Origin: Myxococcales bacterium
GTDB taxonomy: Bacteria; Myxococcota_A; Polyangia; Haliangiales; Haliangiaceae
Assembly: GCA_011526095.1 (NCBI GenBank)
Contig: WYBA01000153.1
Location: 1-64,000, forward strand
DNA: 64,000 nucleotides
Direction: 5' to 3'
Part shown: positions 17,126 through 25,396 of the stretch, one piece after another
Layout: each line of letters starts with the position of its first letter
Numbering within the stretch: position 1 is the first letter of the stretch
Position numbers and translations under genes: made by a program
Notes under the pieces: model-generated
The model's database searches: none
Told to the model about the DNA's origin: nothing
The model's input: the letters and a program-made list of their open reading frames with translations, nothing else

Positions 17126-18055
17126 CTACGCCACGACGACGCGCGTCCGCTGGGCCGCGGCGCCGATCGTGGCGACCGCGCCGGCGTCGAACGCGAGCGC
17201 GTCGGCCTCGACGCCGTCGGAGAAGATCACCCCGCCCGACGGCATCTGCGACTCCACCGTCAGCGCCTCGCCCGGGCCGACCACGCCCGCGACCAGCCCG
17301 ACCTGCGAGTGCCGGCTCGCGAACGGCTCGCGGACGACGTAGACGAGGCGCGGGTCCTCCCAGCCGAGCGCCGGCGGCGTGCCGGCGCTGCCGCCGGTGA
17401 ACGCGGCGATCCCCGCCGCCATGTGGAACACCGATGACAGCCACCCGGTCGAGCCGGCGCCGGTCGACACCAGCACGCCGCTCGACGACTGCACCTCGCG
17501 CCGGCCGCCGACGGCCAGCGTGTAGCGCGCCGAGACGTGCGAGCGCGCGCCGATGAACAGGTCGTTGAACCCGAGCAGCCGCTGGCCGTCGGCGAGCCGC
17601 GCCTCGGCCAGCGTGATCTCGCGGTAGCGCGCGGTGCCGGCGAGCACGCGCCCGACCGCGGCGCGGGCCTGCGGCGCCTGGAACGGCAGCAGCACGCCGT
17701 CGAACCGCGCCGGGTCGGGGTTGATCGGGACCAGCGGCTGGGCGCCGACGTACTTGGCGACGTTGGCGACCAGCCCGTCCTGCCCCACCGCGACGACGAG
17801 GTCGGTCGGGGCGAACAGGAACGTCGGCACGAGCCGGCGCTCGATCGCGTGGACCTTGACGCCGAGGTCGAGCCCGCGGTGCAGCAGCTCGAGCGCGCGG
17901 GCGTACGCGTCGTCCTCGCGCTGGTAGTCGCCGAAGTCGCCGCCGGCGTGCTCGATGTAGAACTTCGCCTGGCCGCGGCTGTTGAACCGCTCGACCAGCT
18001 GCTGCAGCCGCGTCTTGCGGGTGACCAGGACGATCTTCTCGTACGCGGTGGCCAT
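17126..18055 (-). CDS. NAD kinase-like protein (divergent)
   Basis: A 309-residue protein of the ATP-NAD/diacylglycerol kinase fold. Family signatures are INPDPARFDGVLLPF (111-125), GVLVSTGAGSTGWLSS and a C-terminal all-beta domain (SGGVIFSDGVEADALAF). The normally invariant GGDG motif reads GQDG (91-94, VVAVGQDGLVANVAKY). The first Gly of the pair is kept and the second is Gln, so catalysis may be altered, or this is a distinct subfamily. It sits 15 bp downstream of the SPFH gene with a strong GGAGGT site 7 nt before its ATG. The two form an operon under the promoter at 19061-19089. Phosphorylation of NAD is the family reaction but is not certain here. Confidence 0.8.
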   Translation of the reverse strand: MATAYEKIVLVTRKTRLQQLVERFNSRGQAKFYIEHAGGDFGDYQREDDAYARALELLHRGLDLGVKVHAIERRLVPTFLFAPTDLVVAVGQDGLVANVAKYVGAQPLVPINPDPARFDGVLLPFQAPQARAAVGRVLAGTARYREITLAEARLADGQRLLGFNDLFIGARSHVSARYTLAVGGRREVQSSSGVLVSTGAGSTGWLSSVFHMAAGIAAFTGGSAGTPPALGWEDPRLVYVVREPFASRHSQVGLVAGVVGPGEALTVESQMPSGGVIFSDGVEADALAFDAGAVATIGAAAQRTRVVVA

Positions 18056-18070
18056 CGCACACCTCCGTCG

Positions 18071-19027
18071 CTACTTGGTCATGAGCGAGCGCAGCAGATC
18101 GGGGCTCATGTTCAGCTCGCCGATCTTCGACGCGTTCTCGGCCAGCTCGCGGAACGCCAGCGCGATCATCACCCGCGGGTCGGCGCCGCCGGCGGACACC
18201 GCCATCAGCGTCTTCCAGTCGGCCCCGCGCAGCGGCGCGAGCGTCGCCTCGAGCGCGTAGGCGCGGCTGTCGGCGTCCTGCTTGTCGTTCTCGACCTTGC
18301 GCGCGACGAGCGTCGCGCGCTGCTCCTCGACCGCGATGTCGGCGGCCATCTTGCGCTCGCGGATCTCGCGCTGCTTGGCCTCGACCGCCAGCTCGGTCTC
18401 GAGCTCGCTCTCCTTGATGATGCGCTCCTGCGCGACCGCGGCGTTGCGGCGGGCGTAGATCGACTCGTCGGCCTCGCGCTGCAGCCGCTCGCGCGCCTCG
18501 GCCTCGAGCGCGCGCGCCATCTCCGGCGTCGGGCGGATCGAGACGATCGTGAGGCCGAGCGGCTCGAGCCCGAGCATCGTCGTCACCGCCTCGCTGCCGC
18601 GCAGCCCGGCGAGGACCTCGTGGACGAGCGGCTCGCCCGCGGCCAGCGCCTCGCGCAGCGTCAGCCGCCCGATCACCGCCTGCGCCAGCACCTGCGTGGC
18701 GTGGACCAGGCGCTCCTCGAGCTTGGTCGGGTCCTCCGACGCGTGCTTGCCGCGCGCGTCGACGGTGAAGTCGAGCAGCTCGGCGAGCTTGCGCGGATCG
18801 CTGACGCGGTAGGTCAGCTGGCCCTGGACGGTCAGCTCCTGGAAGTCGCGCGTGACCTGGTTGAACACGAACGGGACGTCGGCGCTGGCGAGCGGCACCT
18901 GGACGATCGTCGAGGTCGGCCGGTAGTAGAGGAACGCCAGCCCCGCGCCCGCGCGCTTCACCTTCCCGCCCTTGTAGTGGATGACGTACGTGGTGGGGGA
19001 CGCCTTGAGGTAACCGAGCCCGAGCAT
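18071..19027 (-). CDS. SPFH/Band 7 domain protein
   Basis: A 318-residue protein with an SPFH/prohibitin-like domain in the first ~200 residues (VPLASADVPFVFNQVTRDFQ; LTVQGQLTYRVSDPRKLAEL). A long charged helical stretch follows (about 195-265, ARERLQREADESIYARRNAA), likely coiled coil. There is no N-terminal transmembrane helix, unlike classical stomatin or flotillin, so membrane contact would be peripheral. SPFH proteins oligomerise and organise membrane complexes. It is the first gene of an operon with the NAD-kinase-like gene. The ATG has an ideal AGGAGG site 7 nt upstream and a sigma-70-type promoter with nested palindromes. Confidence 0.88.
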   Translation of the reverse strand: MLGLGYLKASPTTYVIHYKGGKVKRAGAGLAFLYYRPTSTIVQVPLASADVPFVFNQVTRDFQELTVQGQLTYRVSDPRKLAELLDFTVDARGKHASEDPTKLEERLVHATQVLAQAVIGRLTLREALAAGEPLVHEVLAGLRGSEAVTTMLGLEPLGLTIVSIRPTPEMARALEAEARERLQREADESIYARRNAAVAQERIIKESELETELAVEAKQREIRERKMAADIAVEEQRATLVARKVENDKQDADSRAYALEATLAPLRGADWKTLMAVSAGGADPRVMIALAFRELAENASKIGELNMSPDLLRSLMTK

Positions 19028-19040
19028 GTCGCGCCTCCTG

Positions 19041-19063
19041 GTTCGTGTGATTCGTACACGAAC
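19041..19063 (-). promoter_or_regulatory. operator-like palindrome at the SPFH transcription start
   Basis: An 8-bp inverted repeat GTTCGTGT (19041-19048) and ACACGAAC (19056-19063) with a 7-nt spacer. It overlaps the end of the -10 box and the likely +1, the position where a repressor would block initiation. Confidence 0.5.
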
Positions 19064-19089
19064 ATAGTGTACACATGACACCATGTCAA
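19061..19089 (-). promoter_or_regulatory. sigma-70-type promoter of the SPFH/NAD-kinase-like operon
   Basis: Reading on the minus strand, a perfect -35 TTGACA (19089-19084), a 17-nt spacer and -10 TATGTT (19066-19061). The spacer contains the perfect palindrome GTGTACAC (19067-19074). A further inverted repeat TGACA-CCA-TGTCA (19076-19088) covers the -35. This is the clearest consensus promoter in the window. Confidence 0.7.
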
Positions 19090-19148
19090 CAGGCGGCGAT
19101 GTCCGCCCGGTCACGCCCGCTCCCGCCCGCCGTCCCCCGCCCTGGGGG

Positions 19149-19154
19149 TATCGT
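19149..19154 (+). promoter_or_regulatory. leaderless-type -10 (TATCGT)
   Basis: TATCGT ends 6 nt before the ATG at 19161. It lies in the loop of an inverted repeat GGGGG-TATCGT-CCCCC (19144-19159). Confidence 0.45.
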
Positions 19155-19160
19155 CCCCCC

Positions 19161-19682
19161 ATGCACCGGATCATCGACGCGCTCACCCGGCTGATCGAGA
19201 ACCCGCTCGCGTTCAAGGGCCAGCGCCCGGCCACCCCCCGCCAGATCGCGGTGACGCTCGACGACGCGCCCCCGTGCGTGCGCCGGCTCGCCGAGGCGAT
19301 GGCGGCTCGCTACTACAACGTCGACCTCGGCGAGCTCTCGATGTTCGACAACGACGACTTCAACCGCGTCGAGAGCCTGGCGGGCACGCTGGCGATGGCC
19401 GCGGACAACGGCGGGCTCGACCTCGACGCCGTGCTGCCGGAGGGCTTCGACCCGAAGCGCACGCTGCAGCTCGGCGCCGACGGTGGCGGCATGAGCTACT
19501 TCGGGCTGAGCTGGCGAGACGGGGCGGCGCAGGTGGTCCTGGTCGAGTTCGAAGACCCGACCGAGACCAACCTGCTCAGGGTGTTCGCGACGCCGGCGGC
19601 GCTGCTCGCGTTCCTCGACGACAAGCGGGGCGACGACCCGGCGCCGGCGGATCTCGAGGCGCTCCGCGCCGCGGCGAGCTGA
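19161..19682 (+). CDS. hypothetical protein with SUKH-like C-terminal part
   Basis: A 173-residue soluble acidic protein. The second half, LQLGADGGGMSYFGLSWRDG followed by AAQVVLVEFEDPTETNL and LRVFATPAALLAFLDD, follows the strand-turn-strand plus final helix pattern of SMI1/KNR4-like proteins, including the G-x-DGGG-x-Y/F turn. The N-terminal 90 residues are mainly helical and unrecognised. I chose the ATG at 19161 because TATCGT lies 6 nt upstream; the open frame from 19083 is Pro/Arg-rich and looks non-coding. It is divergent from the SPFH operon. Function unknown; an immunity or protein-interaction role is possible from the family only. Confidence 0.65.
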   Translation: MHRIIDALTRLIENPLAFKGQRPATPRQIAVTLDDAPPCVRRLAEAMAARYYNVDLGELSMFDNDDFNRVESLAGTLAMAADNGGLDLDAVLPEGFDPKRTLQLGADGGGMSYFGLSWRDGAAQVVLVEFEDPTETNLLRVFATPAALLAFLDDKRGDDPAPADLEALRAAAS

Positions 19683-19697
19683 GCGCGGGCGGCCCGC

Positions 19698-22600
19698 TCA
19701 CCGCGGCCGGAGCTTCTTGCGGATCACGAGGTAACGGCGGCTGGCCGCGACGCGCAGCAGGTGCGGGGCCGCGCGGGCGCCGCCGGCGAGGGCGACCGCG
19801 ACCGAGACGTCGCCGCACGCGAGCAGGCCGGCGCGATCGGCGGCGCGGTGGCAGGCGGCGACGTAGGCGTGCGGATCGAGCGCGTCGGGCGCGATCGCGG
19901 CGAGGCACTCGGTCATGCGCTGGCGCTGGGCGACCGACAGCCGGGTGCGCAGGCGCTCGGCCTCGGCGACGACGTCCGGCGCGGCCGCGGCGCGCGCGGG
20001 CGGGCCGAAGCCGTGGCGCAGGCCGGCGACGAGGCGCGCCAGCGCGTCGTCGGGCATCGCCGTGAACACGCGGTGCGGCCGGGACAGCTCGACGAGGCGA
20101 CCCAGCCGGAACCGCAGCGCCGCGTCGGTCGCGGCATGGTCCTCGCCGTGCGACGACGCGCGCACCGACGCCAGCCGCGGGCCGATCACCACGACCGGCG
20201 GCGTCGCGAACAGCAGCGCGAGCTCCTCGTCGGCGTGCGGCGTCGCGTAGAGCAGCGTCGGCGGCCCGCCGAGCGCCCTCGCGATCTGCGGGTAGAGCGC
20301 GGCGGTCGCGGCGGCGCTCGACGCGGTGACCCGGACCGCGTCCGGCAGGCCCGCGTCGAGCAGCGCGGCGCTGGCGCCGGGGCTGACCAGCGGCAGGGCC
20401 TCGCCGAGCAGCGCCAGCACGTCGCGCAGCGGTCGCTCGGCGGGATCGTCGACGAGCGCGCGGAGGTCATCGTCGGATAGCGCCGCCCCGTAGGCCTCGT
20501 CGGACGCCATCGGCCGCGGCGCGTGCGCGGCGAGCGCGCGGCGATCGTCGTCGGACAGCGGCACGCCGAGCGCGACCACGAGCTCGAGGCCGGCGCGCAG
20601 CTCGTCGCCGGGCCCGGCCGGCATCAGCCGGCGGGACCACGTCGCCGCGCGCCGCGGCTCGCCGGCAGCGAGCGCGGTGGTCGTCGCCCACACGACGGCC
20701 TCCGGATCGCGCGGCGCCGCGGCGAGGACCTCCTCGACCAGCGCGACCGCCGCGTCGCGCGCGCCCCCGGCGAGCTGCGCCTCGGCGGCCTCGACCAGCA
20801 GCGCGCGGCGCGCCGCCGGATCGGCCTCGAGCCGGGCGCGGCGCGCGCAGGTCTCGGCGCGCTCGCCGGTGGCGCCGCGCCGGCGCTGCAGCGCCAGCAG
20901 CTTGTCGAGCGCGCGCGCGTCGGCGAGGTCGCCGAGCTGCCGCCAGCACCGCTCGGCGCGCGCCGGATCGCCGAGGACGTCGAGCGCCATGTCGCCGAGC
21001 GCGTCGAACAGCCGCAGCCGGTCGCGCGACTCGGTCGTCGCGGCGGCCTCGCGCTCGAGGCAGTCCGCCGCCCGCGCCAGCTCGCCCCGCTCGGTCGCGA
21101 GCTCGGCCAGCGCGTGCCACGCCGCGGCGCAGCCCGGGTCGAGGCGCACCGCCGCCTCGTAGTGCCGACCCGCGTTGCCGGGGCGGAGCGCGCGGACCTC
21201 GGCCTGGGCGGCGCGGACCAGGCCGGCGGCGACGGCGGCGGCGTGGCGCGGCGCGTCCGGGTGCTCGGCCGCCGCGCCGAGGTGGAGCGCGGCCTGGCGC
21301 CACAGCCGGCGCTGAAAGCAGCTGTCGCCCAGCGCGAGCGTGAGCGCGAGCGAGCCGCGATCGAGCCGGTGGGCCTCGTGCAGCAGCTGGTGCGCCTCGT
21401 CGGCGTCGCCCTGCGAGGCGAGGACCTGGGCGAGCCGGTGCACCAGGCGCGCGGCCGACGCCGCCGGCGCGCCCGCGGGCCACGCCGCGACCGCCTCGCG
21501 CAGGTGCTCGGCCGCGGCGTCGGCGCGGCCGGCGGCGGTCAGCAGCTCGACCAGCGCGAGGTGGGCGGGGACGTGGTGCGGGGCCGCGACGAGGATCTCG
21601 CGCAGGCGCCGGGCGGCGCCGTCGCGATCGCCCGCGCGCGCCGCGGCCGCGGCGACCTCGACCTGCGCCGCGGTGCGCAGGTCGGCGAGCTCCTGCTGCA
21701 GCGCCGGGTCACCGCCGGCGGCGGCGGCGAACGTAGCCGCGTGCTCGAACGCCTCGAGCGCGTCGTCGACATCGCCGGCGTCGAGCAGCCGCCGCCCCGC
21801 GGCCGCGACGTAGGCGGCGCGCTCGCCGGCGCCGGGGACCGCGGCGGCGTAGCGCATCAGCGCGGTCGCGTGCACCCGCGGATCCGGGTCGGTCGCTGCG
21901 AGCGCGGTGATCCGCTCGAGCGCGGGCAGGTGCGCCGGCACCTCCGCCAGCAGCGCGTCGAGCACCGCCATCGCGCCCGTCCGGTCGTCGCACGCGTCCT
22001 CGAGCACCTGCGCCAGGCGCAGCTGGAGCGCGGCGAGGTCGTCGGGCGCGGCGCCGCGGCCGCGCGCGTCGTCGATCCGCGCGCGCAGGATCGCGGCGGC
22101 CTCGGCGCCTCGCCCGCCGCGCGCGAGCACCTCCGCCTGATCGAGCTCGGCGCTGACGTCCTCGGGCGCGTGGGTCGAGGCGCGCGTCACCGCGCGTCCC
22201 GCCTCGGCCAGATCGCCGGCCTGCGACAGCGCGCGCGCCTGCGCCCGCAGCAGCGCCGCCTTCTCGAGCCGGCTCGGCGCGCGCTCGGCCCGCTCGGCGC
22301 GGACCTCGGCGACCTCGCGCCACCGCCCCAGCTCGCACAGCACGTCGTCGAGCGCGCGCCACGCGACGAGGTCGGCCGGCCGGCGCGCGACGATCGCCCG
22401 GTACAGCGCCGCCGCCCGGTCGAGCCGGCCGTGCTCGCGGTTGAGCCGCGCGGCGGCGAGCAGCGCCGCGTCGGCGAGCCCGTCGGGCGCGCGCGACCCC
22501 GCCGCCTCGAGCGCGTCGGCCGCCCGGTCCCACGCCCCGATCTGCCGGTACAGCCACGCCAGCCGCTCGCGGTGCGCGAGCACGTCCGGCGCGAGCGCGA

Positions 22601-22913
22601 TCAGCGCCTCCATCGCGGCGATCGCCTCGAGCGGCTGGTCGAGGTTGTCGTGGGCGTCGGCCAGCTCCTCGTAGAACACCGCAGCGACGTCGGGGTGATC
22701 GGCGTGGGCGCGCGCCTCGTCGGCGAGCAGCGGCACCAGCTCGTCCCACAGCCCGTGCTCGCCGGCGATCGCGCGCAGCCGCCGCCGCGGCTCGGCGTCG
22801 CCGTGCGCCTCGCGCACCGCGTGGACCGCGCTGCGCAGCAGGGGCAGCGCGTCGGACACGGTGCGGGCGCGCTCGTGCAGCGGCCACCGGCCGGTGTGCT
22901 CGTCGGTGGCCAT
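19698..22913 (-). CDS. large TPR-repeat protein
   Basis: A 1071-residue, Ala/Arg-rich helical protein without signal peptide or membrane segment. Most of residues 20-730 are TPR-like helix pairs with the usual spacing (EAIAAMEALIALAPDVLAHR; AALYRAIVARRPADLVAWRA). The last ~320 residues are different: they contain a beta/alpha segment (PPTLLYATPHADEELALLF, PPVVVIGPRLA) and FRLGRLVELSRPHRVFTAMP, and I do not recognise that domain. Myxobacteria carry many such proteins as scaffolds for gliding, secretion or signalling, but nothing here defines which. The ATG is preceded by a GGGGG run. It ends convergent with the gene at 19161-19682. Confidence 0.85.
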   Translation of the reverse strand: MATDEHTGRWPLHERARTVSDALPLLRSAVHAVREAHGDAEPRRRLRAIAGEHGLWDELVPLLADEARAHADHPDVAAVFYEELADAHDNLDQPLEAIAAMEALIALAPDVLAHRERLAWLYRQIGAWDRAADALEAAGSRAPDGLADAALLAAARLNREHGRLDRAAALYRAIVARRPADLVAWRALDDVLCELGRWREVAEVRAERAERAPSRLEKAALLRAQARALSQAGDLAEAGRAVTRASTHAPEDVSAELDQAEVLARGGRGAEAAAILRARIDDARGRGAAPDDLAALQLRLAQVLEDACDDRTGAMAVLDALLAEVPAHLPALERITALAATDPDPRVHATALMRYAAAVPGAGERAAYVAAAGRRLLDAGDVDDALEAFEHAATFAAAAGGDPALQQELADLRTAAQVEVAAAAARAGDRDGAARRLREILVAAPHHVPAHLALVELLTAAGRADAAAEHLREAVAAWPAGAPAASAARLVHRLAQVLASQGDADEAHQLLHEAHRLDRGSLALTLALGDSCFQRRLWRQAALHLGAAAEHPDAPRHAAAVAAGLVRAAQAEVRALRPGNAGRHYEAAVRLDPGCAAAWHALAELATERGELARAADCLEREAAATTESRDRLRLFDALGDMALDVLGDPARAERCWRQLGDLADARALDKLLALQRRRGATGERAETCARRARLEADPAARRALLVEAAEAQLAGGARDAAVALVEEVLAAAPRDPEAVVWATTTALAAGEPRRAATWSRRLMPAGPGDELRAGLELVVALGVPLSDDDRRALAAHAPRPMASDEAYGAALSDDDLRALVDDPAERPLRDVLALLGEALPLVSPGASAALLDAGLPDAVRVTASSAAATAALYPQIARALGGPPTLLYATPHADEELALLFATPPVVVIGPRLASVRASSHGEDHAATDAALRFRLGRLVELSRPHRVFTAMPDDALARLVAGLRHGFGPPARAAAAPDVVAEAERLRTRLSVAQRQRMTECLAAIAPDALDPHAYVAACHRAADRAGLLACGDVSVAVALAGGARAAPHLLRVAASRRYLVIRKKLRPR

Positions 22914-22994
22914 CGCAGCCCCCAGTCTACCCGAGGGCGTTCGTCCCACGCGACGGCGTCGCGACGGCGGGCGCCCGCGGCCCGCGCGACGCGC

Positions 22995-23000
22995 TACCGT
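22995..23000 (+). promoter_or_regulatory. leaderless-type -10 (TACCGT)
   Basis: TACCGT ends 7 nt before the GTG at 23008 of the lipoprotein gene; no Shine-Dalgarno sequence is present. Confidence 0.45.
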
Positions 23001-23007
23001 CGCGGAC

Positions 23008-23757
23008 GTGCCTCGCCTCGCCGCCCCGCTCGCCCTGCTGTGCCTGCTCGCCCTCGCCTGCCGCTCGGCCGAGCCGCCGCGCGAGCCGCCCGCGCGGCGC
23101 GCGCCCGACGCCGCGCCCGCGGCACCAGCCGACGCCGCGGCCGCGCCGGCCGCGCTGACCGGGTTCGTGCTCGAGCTGACCTGCGAGCTGCACGGGGCGG
23201 CGCTCACGACCGCGACGACCCGGCTCACCGACGCGCCGCCGCGGATCGTCATGTCCGGGAACACCGTCGGCGCGGAGCGCAGCGCGGCGCTCACCGCCGC
23301 CCAGCTCGCCCCGCTCGCGCGCCTGCTGGCCGAGCCCGGGTTCGCCGCGTGGACGCAGGAGACGCCGCGGGTGGCCACGCCGCACCCGGGGATGCAGCGC
23401 TGCACGCTGGCGCTCACCTCGTCGGACGCCGGCGCCGCGCGCGCGTCGCTGCGGTGGACGCGCGGCGACGAGTTCTCGACCGCCGGCGCCGACGTCGAGC
23501 GCCGGCTGTTCGAGGCGCTCGCGCCGCTGCAGGCCATCGCCGCCGCGCCCGCGCCCGCCACGTGCGGCGGCGTCGCGGCCCAGGCGTGCCCGGCCGGCCT
23601 CGAGTGCGTCTACCCTCAGGATCTCGCGGACGATCAGGTGTCGAGCGGCGGCACGTGCGCCGCGCCCGGCGCCGAGGGCACGCGGTGCGCGCAGCGCGCG
23701 TGCGACGGCGGGCTGCGCTGCGTCGACGTCCACGGCGAGCGGCGCTGCCGGCGGTAG
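23008..23757 (+). CDS. lipoprotein with Cys-rich C-terminus
   Basis: A 249-residue exported lipoprotein. The signal peptide ends LLCLLALAC (lipobox, Cys18). A Pro/Ala/Asp linker (RAPDAAPAAPADAAAAP) then leads to a globular domain (about 55-180) with FVLELTCELHGAAL and RIVMSGNTVG. The last 65 residues hold eight Cys, in CGGVAAQACPAGLECVYP and CAQRACDGGLRCVD, resembling small disulfide-bonded modules of myxobacterial surface proteins. The GTG start is supported by TACCGT 7 nt upstream. It is divergent from the TPR gene, with 94 bp between the starts. Function unknown. Confidence 0.8.
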   Translation: MPRLAAPLALLCLLALACRSAEPPREPPARRAPDAAPAAPADAAAAPAALTGFVLELTCELHGAALTTATTRLTDAPPRIVMSGNTVGAERSAALTAAQLAPLARLLAEPGFAAWTQETPRVATPHPGMQRCTLALTSSDAGAARASLRWTRGDEFSTAGADVERRLFEALAPLQAIAAAPAPATCGGVAAQACPAGLECVYPQDLADDQVSSGGTCAAPGAEGTRCAQRACDGGLRCVDVHGERRCRR

Positions 23758-23774
23758 CGAGGCGCCGGCCCCCG

Positions 23775-25316
23775 CTACGCCGCCGCGGGCCGGGCCGCGC
23801 GCCCGACCTTGCCGAGATCGACGTCGGCCAGGCCGCGCTGCTCCCAGCTCGCCGCCCAGGTGGCGGCGTCGAGCTCGCCCGCGCACACCCGACCGACGTC
23901 CGCGAGGCTGACCTCGTCGTCGCCGCGGCGGAGCCGGAACGGCTCGCCGATCGCGACGTGCGGAGCGTAGCCGTGCTCGACCAGCAGGGTCGCCAGCACC
24001 GGCCCGAACGTGGCGGCGGCCCAGGCGGCGAGCTTCCCGTCGTCGATCACGACCCGCGCCGTCGTCTCGGGCAGCAGCTTGTACGCCAGCCGCCGCAGGT
24101 CGAGCGAGGGCAGCGCACCGGGGGTGATGCCGCCGAGGTCACGCGCGAGGTCGCGCGCGGCGACGCGCCACACCCCGACCCACTCCGCGGCCGCCTCGTC
24201 CCACGCGATCGGGCGCAGCGGGCGATCGACGCGCGCGTCGATGATCGCCTGCTCCGCCGCGTCCGCCCCGCGGAACAGCGTGATCGCGGGGCGCGTGTCG
24301 GGCGCGCGGCCGGGCGCACCGCCGCGGGACGCCTCGAGCGCGGCGACGCGATCGCGCAGCGCGGGGTGGCTGTCGAACGGCTTCGACGTGCCCGCGCGCA
24401 GCTCCTCCGCGATCGCCGCAACGATCTGCGGCCGGATCTCGGCGTGGTCGAGGAAGCGGGCGAACCCCTCCCCCACCGGCGGCAGCGCGCCCCGCTCCAC
24501 CAGCGGCGCCACCTCGACCTGGACGTACTGGTCGTAGGCGAGCGCCGCGCCGTGGGTCTTCTCGAGCGCGCGCACCGCCGCGTCGACGCCCTCGGTGCGC
24601 GCGGCGACCGCGTCGGCCGTGTACTCCTGGGCGCGCTTGATCGCGAAAGTCACCCGGAGATATCCGTGCGCGAACCACACGAACGGCGCCCGCAGCGCGC
24701 GGAACACCAGCGCGATCGAGCCCAGGTCGGTCGCGGCCTCGTCGACGCGCGACAGGTTGTCGATCGTCCGCGCGATCGACGCGTGGGTCTTGTAGATGAA
24801 GGGACCGAGCCGGGTGTCGCCCCCGTGGAAGTGCCCCATCTCGTGCGCGATCACCGCGCGCAGCTCGGACACCGTGAGCGCGCGCGCCAGCGGCAGGCCG
24901 ACGCCCATGACGCGGCGGCTGCCGATGCCGACGACGCCCCCGCGCTGGGCGACGAACGCGTTGACGTCGGTGAGCAGGTAGACGTGCGCCGGGACCGGCT
25001 GCCCCGTCGCCGTGGCGACCTCGCGGATCATCGCGAACAGCTCGGGCTGCTCCGCCGCCGTGACCTCGGGCCCCGGCGGCACGAACCGGTCCACCCGCGG
25101 CAACGCCGACCACGCGATCACGCCGGCGCCGGCGAAGCACGCCAGCGCGAGCGCGATCACGTACGCACCGCCGCGTCCGCCGACGTCGAGGCCCATCACC
25201 CCGAGCGCCGAGCCCGCGACCACCAGGCCCGCGACCGCCGCGACGACCAGGACGAGGAACAGCGCCAGCAGCAGCAGCGCGATCAGGGACCGGACAGCGA
25301 GCGAGCCACGCACCAC
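23775..25316 (-). CDS. M48-family membrane metalloprotease
   Basis: A 513-residue protein with two N-terminal membrane helices (about 9-38 and 52-72). The catalytic domain has the zinc motif HEMGH (His158, Glu159, His162) in RAVIAHEMGHFHGGDT, and a downstream AQEYTADAVA that supplies the third ligand Glu. It belongs to the HtpX/Ste24-like M48 group, which degrades damaged membrane proteins or processes small substrates. The C-terminal ~200 residues (after SHPALRDRVAALE, a typical M48 tail) are an added alpha/beta extension without a recognised domain. Two adjacent GTG codons (25316 and 25313) can start it; no clear ribosome-binding site was seen. Confidence 0.88.
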   Translation of the reverse strand: MVRGSLAVRSLIALLLLALFLVLVVAAVAGLVVAGSALGVMGLDVGGRGGAYVIALALACFAGAGVIAWSALPRVDRFVPPGPEVTAAEQPELFAMIREVATATGQPVPAHVYLLTDVNAFVAQRGGVVGIGSRRVMGVGLPLARALTVSELRAVIAHEMGHFHGGDTRLGPFIYKTHASIARTIDNLSRVDEAATDLGSIALVFRALRAPFVWFAHGYLRVTFAIKRAQEYTADAVAARTEGVDAAVRALEKTHGAALAYDQYVQVEVAPLVERGALPPVGEGFARFLDHAEIRPQIVAAIAEELRAGTSKPFDSHPALRDRVAALEASRGGAPGRAPDTRPAITLFRGADAAEQAIIDARVDRPLRPIAWDEAAAEWVGVWRVAARDLARDLGGITPGALPSLDLRRLAYKLLPETTARVVIDDGKLAAWAAATFGPVLATLLVEHGYAPHVAIGEPFRLRRGDDEVSLADVGRVCAGELDAATWAASWEQRGLADVDLGKVGRAARPAAA

Positions 25317-25396
25317 CAGGCGTGGGTAGCACGCGCGGACCGGGGCGCGGGTGGCACACCGTGGCAGGGCGCGGTCGCGCCGTGACCTCGCCTTTC

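Noticed and set aside
20523-25385. Very long open frames antisense to the TPR, M48 and other genes
   Set aside because: They are expected shadows in very GC-rich DNA: Arg/Ala/Pro-rich, without domains, and opposite genes with clear motifs.
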